Shown here piece after piece: positions 1 to 8,100 of a stretch of 10,192 bases of DNA. Made by a program: the position numbers and the translations under genes. The stretch lies in assembly GCA_013365365.1 (NCBI GenBank), contig JABVXU010001098.1:1-10192 (forward strand). The letters are read 5' to 3'. This DNA is from Cruorifilaria tuberocauda. Lineage: Eukaryota > Nematoda > Chromadorea > Rhabditida > Onchocercidae. The notes beneath the pieces are model-generated. The model searched no databases. It had not been told where the DNA came from and saw nothing but the letters and a program-made list of their open reading frames with translations. Numbering within the stretch: position 1 is the first letter of the stretch; every line of letters begins with the position of its first letter.

Positions 1-900
1 TATTGTTCTTATGAAATTAGTATATTGAAAATGCTTTGTCTTTATTCATCTATTGAAAGTATCCGAATTCATTCAACTCTTTTAATCATATCAGCAAAAA
101 TTTTTGCCAAAGTAGGTGACTATCGATGGAAAGATAAGGAAAAATAAGGGCGGACAAGTGAATAAACTGAGAAGACAAAAAGAATGGTCAATAGGTCAAC
201 AACATCACTCATAATAATGAACATCCGTACCGTTTCATCCAGTTTTTCCATAATAATCTTCGATTATTGCTCTTTTTTAGGGTCAACTTCTAAGTGATAT
301 CATCTGTCTTACCTATTGTTCTCTGATTATTATCAGTACAATCATTTTATGTATCATTTTCATCATTTATCATTATCAACATTTATTCCTTGACAATCAT
401 CAACACAATTCTACACCTGTCTTTTTGGATGCTTCATATATTTCAACTTGCAATTTCTCATCCTTCATCGGAGATACTGATAACGGAACCGAAAATGGAT
501 GAAGAAAATGGAAATTAAGAGAAAATAGACGAAGGAAAAAATGAAAATTATCAATCGATATAATAGCTATCATAATTATCATTATTACTAGCCTTGCTAT
601 TAAACAATAAATTACTGATAATAAAATATCACTTTACTAAAATTTCGCTTAGAAAAAAAGTAAAAAAAAACAATTGAAATCTTTCTCTTGTTATGAGGAG
701 GATAAAATTTTCATTTAAAAAAATTTTAAAAGTTTCTTAAAGAAAGAAAATTAAGAGCAATTTGTTGTTAGAGAAAAACGTAAACTAATGTTTGAAGTGA
801 ACTGCCAAACTTCATTTTCACTCTAAATATTTGACCTAAATGATTGATTACTGATATTTCTTAATTTTGACAAAAATTTAAAGCAAAGAGTTAAAAATTT
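1..900. other. Non-coding or unrecognised; less A+T-biased than the rest
   Basis: Positions 1-500 are less A+T-rich than the remainder. Three short overlapping frames occur (minus 251-120, 43 aa with one hydrophobic stretch; plus 184-297, 37 aa; minus 582-400, 60 aa). None matches a family I recognise, and they overlap on opposite strands. The segment could be the edge of a neighbouring gene outside the window. Confidence 0.4.
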
Positions 901-921
901 TTTTTTATCCAAGAGATTACT

Positions 922-942
922 AATAAAATAAAATAAAATAAT
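922..942. repeat. (AAAAT)n microsatellite
   Basis: About four AAAAT steps in tandem. Simple A+T-rich slippage repeat. Confidence 0.8.
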
Positions 943-1054
943 TTATGTTTGGAATTGCTGAATTAATAATTACTCAGTTTTCCTTTTTTATTTCATTTTA
1001 GGAAAAAATACATTAAATAGCTTATGATTGCATGATATCATTATTTATTATATA

Positions 1055-1183
1055 TGATAGAATAATTCTATCAATGATAAAACCATGATTCGAACATTTC
1101 ATGATAATCTCTGATAATGGTACTTTGCGGTGTTAAAAACGCTTAATGATAACAACGAAATCATTGCAATGATATGATGATAG
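1055..1183. promoter_or_regulatory. Cluster of seven WGATAR (GATA-factor) sites
   Basis: TGATAA or TGATAG occurs at 1055, 1075, 1102, 1112, 1147 and 1178 on plus, and once on minus (1068-1073), within about 130 bp. The first two form a perfect 19-bp palindrome (1055-1073). The cluster could be an enhancer bound by GATA factors, or ATGATA-type repeat decay. No target gene is identified nearby. Confidence 0.3.
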
Positions 1184-2044
1184 TGGAATCGCTGTAATGA
1201 TATAATGATATAAAGCATACCAGTTATTTTCAAATTTAATTTCACTTGCATTGTTGATCATTTAAAATTTATATAAAAACTATGTATAAAATTAAAAATG
1301 TAAATCTTCGAATCAATAAGTATCTCATAAAGTTGGAAATTTTTAATGAAAAAATAAATGTCAGTAATTACAAGTATTATTGATCTCATAAAAATTTTTT
1401 AAATTTAACATTATTAAATATTTCTCATATCGAATTAGAAAAAAAGTATCATTTGTCGTTTTCATTACTAAAAATTAATTTTGTATTATATTTTAAATTA
1501 ATTTTTGTTTCATTTTATTACATCAAATTAAAGAAATGATGTGCACAGTTATAGTCATCGAAGTTAAAATTATTGACTTTTACATTATACCTTGAGGCGA
1601 TCAATTGGTTTTAAGTTTTTTTTTTCTTTTTTTTCTTTATAAAACACGTTTGATTTTTGTTCAAACGCAAATAGCTATTATGCTTGGAAGTTGAATTCCA
1701 AAAGCAAAACAGAGATTAAACCAAAAAACAAAAGCAAAAAAAAAGAACGGAGGAAAACAGAATAAGATAAACTAGAAATTATAAAGTGAAAAAGGAATAA
1801 AATCAAACAAATTCATATTTACTTCTTTGAAGAATCTATAAGTAAAGATCAAAAAACAGAATTTACTTAATGGATGTGGATACTGTTGCTAAGGTAAACT
1901 TATGTAAACGAATTAACAGCGAAATAAACGTATATTAACACGTGCGTATACTTTATGATTATATCTTCAATGAATAGTGAAATAAGATTAGTTATTACAT
2001 ATCATGATATCTTTATATTTTATTATTCTCTCCACATTCACCTG

Positions 2045-2256
2045 TTATTAATTAATTAAAAACAATTATTGAAATACAATTGTCATCAATTAAAAAATTA
2101 AACCATATTACTTTAATATAAATAAACAGTTTGCCATTATTATTTCTTCTACAATCATTTATTTATTAATGATTGATTAAAAATACTTATTAAAATAAAA
2201 TTACTTCATTAAAAAATTTAAAATATACTTGTTCCAGTATAAGTATACAGTAATAA
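2045..2256. repeat. Degenerate tandem duplication, period about 117 bp
   Basis: A block starting TTATTAAT at 2045 recurs at 2162. Landmarks recur in the same order (AATTAAAAA, TTATT, CATTAAAAAATT-like core, ATATACTT-like segment, TATAAATA/ACAG end). Gaps and low complexity make the exact ends uncertain. Confidence 0.4.
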
Positions 2257-2593
2257 GTTAGATATTAAGTAAAAAAAAAGAAGAAAAACCGTTGAAATGT
2301 TCAATACGATGAACTGAACTACTATGCAAAAATAGATTCAAGAAAAAGATGAAAATAAAATTGAAACTAAAAGTAACAAAAAATAGCGGTATTTCGCTAA
2401 TTTCATTCATTCAGATAAAAAATCGTAGTAATTAATGATAGCGATAGAAAATAATGTTGTCTCTTTCAAATAATTTTTTTTATTTTTCGTTGATTCGTTT
2501 TAAAAAGTTCAAACTTTTCAAATTGCTTAAATATAATTATAAATCTTTTTCCTTTCTGTACTTTAAAATAATTTCAGTTAAATTGTATTCGGG

Positions 2594-2662
2594 ATAATAA
2601 TAACAATAGTAGTAGTAATATTAATTATAATAATGATAACGATTTTATAATTATTATAATTA
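2594..2662. repeat. TAA/TAG trinucleotide-rich tract
   Basis: Imperfect run of AAT, AGT and ATA triplets. One plus frame is open through it by virtue of the triplet pattern; see the findings. Confidence 0.7.
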
Positions 2663-3251
2663 CGAATTAAGTGATTTAAAACTATAAAATCTTACATAGA
2701 ATTCATTAAAATTAATAATTTAATACTGAAATACTAAAATGCTCAAATAAAGAAAAAAATTTTTTCGATGATTATTACAGGTAAATATTTATTTAATGAA
2801 AAAATCAAAAAAGAATTGAGAAAAGATATTGTTAATAAATTGTTTGCAATTTTTATCATTTCAAATTAACCTGCAATCTATTAATAGAAAATTAATGATT
2901 TCTTACTTATACGTCAAAAGATTAACCTTTTATTTATTTTCTTAGTAAGTAAAATTTTTTTTTGAAATTTCCAATTCGATAAGCAATTGAATCATACATT
3001 TTTTTAATTTTGAAAAAATGCCTAATTTATAAAAATTTTGATAATAAATGTAAAATTGGAAATTTCAACAATTATATTTGTTTACTCTTTCCTGATAATT
3101 AATTATTTTATCAACAATTGTTGTCACTAAATTTTATTCGAAATTTACCATTTGTAACATTAAAAAAAATTATTAGATTAGCTTTAAGTGATTAAAAAAT
3201 GAAGCATAAAACGAAATGAATTGCTGCAATGAAGCCGAATATTCTCGTTTT

Positions 3252-3284
3252 CCCCCGCTCCTTCCCCGCCCCCCGTTTTCTCCC
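3252..3284 (-). promoter_or_regulatory. Canonical G-quadruplex motif in a C-rich island
   Basis: On the plus strand C-runs of 5, 4, 6 and 3 are separated by loops of 7, 1 and 7 nt; the minus strand therefore fits the G3+N1-7 quadruplex rule. The surrounding 3236-3420 is pyrimidine-rich and far less A+T-biased than its neighbours, as seen at some nematode promoters. No open frame starts nearby on either strand. Confidence 0.6.
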
Positions 3285-3596
3285 GTAAACAACGTTTGCT
3301 TTCCCATTTCCGATCTTCCGTTCTCTTCCGTATCACACAGCTAACATTCAAACGTCATTTTTTTTCTTCTCTTTAAACTTGCACTTTTTTTCCTTCCATC
3401 GCTTCTTCATTCATTTTCGTTATCTCGAGAATTGTACGATGTACAGATTGATAATTTAAAAAAATATTTTATCAATCAAATGATAAATTCTATTACAAAA
3501 TTATTTTTTCTCATGCAGGATCAATTGAATTAAATGATTAAAATTATGATTATTTGATCATTTAAATGCATCAATAATCTCGCAGCATCAAAATTC

Positions 3597-3998
3597 ATAT
3601 TCGATTGATATTAAAAAAAATTACTTCAGAGATTCTCTTACTCTAAAATCTAAAAGTAATCAAAACTAAAACTTAAAAATAATGTGGCAAAAAAGAAAAC
3701 GAAAAATTTTCATTAAAACGATTAGTTGATTCTGTAATTTTTGTTTTTTCGGAATAAATAATTTACACCAAATTGTAGAAAAGAAAAATTTGTGAATAAT
3801 TATTCAATTCAAATTGGTTATTTAATTGATTTATGGAAAAGCATTAATCAATCAATGAACAACGGATAAGATTAATTGTTCAAGTAATTATATTCGATTA
3901 ATATTAAAAAAATTACTTGAGAGATTTTCCTACCTTAAAATTTAATATTGAAAATTTAACTTACCAATATATGCCAAATTGAATTTCTTCATTAAACA
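3597..3998. repeat. Direct repeat pair, about 110-120 bp units
   Basis: 3597-3653 and 3890-3945 align with seven substitutions, mostly transitions, and one A-run indel. Weaker similarity continues to about 3718 and 3998 (AACTTA, AATA, ATG, GCAAA, TTTTCATTAAA in order). The pair may be two decayed copies of an interspersed element; no terminal structure is visible. Confidence 0.7.
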
Positions 3999-4362
3999 TA
4001 AATTATTATGATTTATTTCATATGTACTTTTTAATCATTCATTAATTAAAATCATAAATCAAAATTAAACAACGAAAGTAATTTATTACAATAAAATACA
4101 ATAATTTTATTGTTGATAATACAAGAAGAAATAATCATGATTTACATAAATAATTTCGAAGATTACAATAATTATTTTACTAAACATAACCTAAAATTCT
4201 TTGGGAAATAAAAACTTGAATATATAAATTCATGGAATTAATCATTAACAGAAGTTTATACAATATATTTTCATATTCCAATTTCCTTTACAAAATTTGA
4301 TTTTCGTTAATGAATATGAAATAAAATGAAAAAAAATAAAAAGCACACAACATTTCGATTTT

Positions 4363-4400
4363 ATTTCAGTATTATTTCGTAGAAAATATAATACTGAAAT
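4363..4400. repeat. Inverted repeat with 13-bp perfect stems
   Basis: ATTTCAGTATTAT at 4363-4375 and its exact complement ATAATACTGAAAT at 4388-4400, with a 12-nt loop. A related TAATACTGAAAT occurs once more at 2721-2732. Confidence 0.75.
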
Positions 4401-4950
4401 TGAATGTAATTAAAATTAAAATTGGAATTGAAATCAATGCTTGCTGTATACAGCAAAAAATGGAAATGTATTATAACACCAAATAGACAGGAATGAAAAA
4501 AACTGTTCTAATAAGTTAATAAATTAATATAATTAAAACAAAGGCAAAAGGAAAATGGAGAAATCGAGTAAATAGAAAAAATATTTCGATGAAATATTTA
4601 ATTATTTAAATGAATTGAAGGTATTGTTAAAATTTAAAGTTAAAGAATTATTTAAGCAATTATTGCTTCCGCATATTAACAGTGACAATTTAATAACAAA
4701 AATAAATAAATGAAAAATAAAAACAGAAAACGAAAAAGCAATGACAATTTAATTATTTCACTTATATCACTTTGCCTGAAATACTCTAACTTTGGCTCTT
4801 TCACCAAAAGCTCAATTAAATCATTTCTTAAAAACAATAAATTGAAATCAAATCAATTTGAGATTCATAAAATTTACCAAAAAAAAACTTCAAGCTTTAT
4901 AATTAAAGCATTAAAAATGTACAATCTTTTTTCCTAGTCGGTTTTTTCAT
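4401..4950. other. Stretch downstream of the K2P 3' end; no gene recognised
   Basis: A 75-codon plus frame at 4710-4937 is built almost wholly of Lys, Asn, Ser, Ile, Leu and Phe, as expected from chance in A+T-rich DNA, and shows no domain. Nothing else was seen. Confidence 0.6.
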
Positions 4951-4955
4951 ATTTG

Positions 4956-4961
4956 TTTATT
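4956..4961 (-). promoter_or_regulatory. Poly(A) signal AATAAA of the K2P gene
   Basis: AATAAA on the minus strand (TTTATT on plus), about 107 nt past the stop codon. With cleavage 10-20 nt downstream the 3' UTR would be about 120-130 nt, ordinary for nematodes. AATAAA is common by chance in DNA this A+T-rich, so position is the main support. Confidence 0.5.
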
Positions 4962-5067
4962 TTGTGATTTCATGAATTAAAATTTTAAACCCGTATTTTT
5001 TGAATTGATAATGATTGATTATCTTAATCTGTTGTTCATTACTGATACAATAGTCGCTATCAAGCAT

Positions 5068-5157
5068 TCATTCACCTTGATAAAAGCCATCTGTTTCAAA
5101 TCTTGTTACCGGTGAATCATTGATATGACGTGTATAGCTGGTTGCTACTCCATAATT
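5068..5157 (-). CDS. K2P exon 8: C-terminal tail and stop
   Basis: Acceptor TTTCGCAG ends at 5158. It encodes 29 residues starting [12 protein letters not shown] and ending DGFYQGE, then TGA at 5070-5068. The tail is polar, has no lysine, and shows no known targeting motif besides NPxY in the previous exon. The join is phase 0 with exon 7 across a 969-nt intron, the longest in the gene. It is assigned by acceptor, phase and an in-frame stop. Low conservation is expected here, so confidence is lower than for the core. Confidence 0.75.
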   Translation of the reverse strand, partial: NYGVATSYTRHINDSPVTRFETDGFYQGE

Positions 5158-8100
5158 CTGCGAAACAAAATTGAACGAATCAATTAATTAAGCCAAAATC
5201 TCTTTTCAATAAAATTTTTTTTAAATAAAAATTTGAAAGAAATTCATTTTTGTTTTGTCGATTTTTGTTGATTCTCAAAAAATTAAAATCAAAATAATAT
5301 AATAAAAAAGTTAGAGAAAGAAGTTTTTTTTTTCTCAAGATATGCAATTGATGATTGTTTGCTTCTTCCATTTAATAAAAATAATTATTTAATCTAATTG
5401 ATAGCTATCAAATCCATGCAAAATCGTAAAGAATCCATAATTAATCCGGAAAGTAATCATAAAAGTATTTGCCAAAGAATTTTTAATTTATTTTCTAAAA
5501 CTACAAATATTTTCTATCTGTGGCTTATTTATAGAGTTATTTTTGATAAAATATCTTTGACTTTGATCATCTTATCACCAATCCTATCATCCATTCATCA
5601 TCTTATCACCAATTGCATAACATCCCATATCAGTAATCTCATATAAGTGATATAATTCGTAATATACGTAAATATGCGTAATTCATAATTTCGAACGCTA
5701 CAATTTCATTTAATTTATAATTATTACTTGAGAGAGAGAGAGAAAAAGCATATTATATTTAGTAACACCAAGTTTCTAAAATAATTTTGGACAATAACTT
5801 CGAAATTTCCTAAATTCATGTCTTCAGTATTTTTGGAAAAATTTTATTTTTTTAATTACAAAGTTTCATGCTTATTTTAAAACTTCAGAAAATTTGCTTA
5901 TAACCTGACAAGTTTACTGCTCTGCGAATTAGCAGTAATATCAATCAAATGATAAAGTATCATTATCACTCTCATAATATTGAAAATCAAATTTTCAATT
6001 ATTATAAACAGATGCTTTATAAAAAAAAATTCTGGTATTTAAACCGTAAAAGAATGCATTTTAAATTTGTACTTTTAAAGTTTAACTTTAAAAGAAAAGT
6101 ATGTAATGAATAAAGATTAATTATACCTCATTACTTATTCCAAATGTTTCGCGACGATCGTCGTAAGATGGATTGACGTAACCGTCGTCTCTTGTTAAGA
6201 AGAAACGACTCAAATTTAATTGCTGTATATCGTAAAGTGTCGCAAGAAATAGCATCATGCATGATAGCCCAAATATCAGATAAACTAAACCTTTCACTAA
6301 TTAATTCTTACTTGACTATTAATTAATTGTAGCTTTAGAATTAAAAATAATAAAAAATAATTATTTTGCTTTTTAAAATTTCACGACTACAATAATTACA
6401 GTGAAAATAAATTTAAAATAAAAATCAAACTTTGCTATTTATTATACTTACTTGTTACAATAATTTTATAAAAAGTCCTGAATTGTTGATCAGGCTGATC
6501 ACCTGGTACATAATCACCTAAAAATTCAAATAATACAGGTATACATCATTATAATAATTTAAAAAAAACCAAACTTACGGTGGAAATTTTCTAGAAAAAA
6601 ATTACAAATTGTTAAAAAAATGAATGATTTTTTTTGAAATGAATTTTTGAAAATGAAGTGAGTTTTTTTTTCTGTTGGAAATATTTCAGAAATTTACCCA
6701 AACCGATTGTTGTCAATGAAACAAAACAATAGAAAAATCCATCCAGAAAATTCCAATCGCTTTCAATCTTTGTAAAAATATACGATGGTATGATAAAAAC
6801 AAACATAAGTAATGATGCACTAACAATACTTAGATGAAATATCTGAAAAGTTGAAATTAGCATATATTATTTCATTACTCCATTATTGAATTTATAAATT
6901 GCAAATCGAAATTTCATTCATAAAGTTATTCGTAAGGCTATATTACTTATTGAATATTATATTTTAATCTTAACTACTGGGAAAATAATTTTAATTACTT
7001 AATTAATATTATCCGGGAATTCTACAACAGTCAGCAAGAACTACGAGAAATTATAATGAAATAATTAAAATTATCTGATCAAAGAAAAAAAGTAAATTAT
7101 TAAAATTGAAAATACAAATTATGACAGAAATTGCATATTTAATTAATAAAACATTGAAGTGAATTTTAGTATTTTACTGCATAGAATCAACGGCCACATT
7201 ACCTATTGAATATATTTTAATTTTATTCAGTAGGTAAGCAATACTAATCACCATTACCTGGCATCACGTGAATGTACAATTATAACTCATGAAATGAAAT
7301 TGATGCATTAAAAATTAAACTACCTGAATTTGAGTATCAGGAAATAGATGGCCAAGCCTTGCATTAAGCTTACATCGCAACCAAGCACTTGGCCTCTTCA
7401 ATCTTACCATCAATGCTGACAATAATGCTAATGTCATAGGTATACCAATCAGGCAATAAATTATCGTAAAAAATTTACCTTCACGTGTACGTGGTGATAC
7501 ACGTCCGTAACCTATAAAAAGATTTGAATAAATAATTTATTACATATAGAAAAATAAAATTTTGAAAAATTTAATAATCAAATTAAAAATTTGATTTAAT
7601 TTGTTCATGAAACGTAATGATCGATCAAGCAAGCAATACAAATAATCAATAATTTATGCTGATAGAAGTTAAATTTACACTAACCAACTGTGCTAATTAA
7701 AGCTCCAACGAAGAAAAATGCTTGGCCAAATGTCCAACGTGGCTCCGTTGTTACATTTTTTTCTCGCCAAATACCTTTTAATGCCATTATACGAATATCA
7801 GTAAATAATTGATCAATATCATTGTCTACAAGAATTAGAAGCTTATCATTACATTTAGAATAAATGAAATTCCATTAGCATACTAGCTTTTAAATTCTCA
7901 AAAAGATTAAAATCAAAAAAATGTATCAAAAAAGCAAAAAAAAATAAAAAAAGTTAAAATTTTAAAAAGATTATCATCATTTGTATAAAGTATATCAAAA
8001 GAAAAAGGTGAAATCTACTTTACAAGTAAGTCAAATTAAATCCACTTTTAAATTTTCAAGTTCTTAAAAGATTACTAACATTACGTATTCTTCAGTACTA

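Noticed and set aside
120..251. 43-codon minus frame with a hydrophobic stretch
   Set aside because: Overlaps an equally plausible opposite-strand frame (184-297); too short and unsupported.
400..582. 60-codon minus frame ending near a plausible donor (MKDEKLQVEIYEASKKT)
   Set aside because: The inner part looks somewhat exon-like, but no in-phase partner exon was found to the left and no family is recognisable.
1647..1667. Hairpin with 7-bp stems (CGTTTGA / TCAAACG)
   Set aside because: Short stem with a 7-nt loop and no further RNA structure; not enough for an ncRNA call.
4710..4937. 75-codon plus frame
   Set aside because: Composition is that of random A+T-rich DNA (Lys, Asn, Ser, Ile, Phe), with no domain or splice partner.
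5180..5371. 63-codon minus frame in intron 7
   Set aside because: Lies between K2P exons 7 and 8 just before the exon 8 acceptor; low-complexity content and no recognisable motif.
5398..5646. 82-codon plus frame in intron 7
   Set aside because: Antisense to the K2P gene, does not begin at ATG (TTG at 5398), and is partly made of a direct repeat; probably chance.
6612..6863. 83-codon minus frame containing the P2 pore
   Set aside because: It is exon 5 plus flanking intron read through; the splice sites at 6843 and 6697 and the continuation in exon 6 show the true ends.
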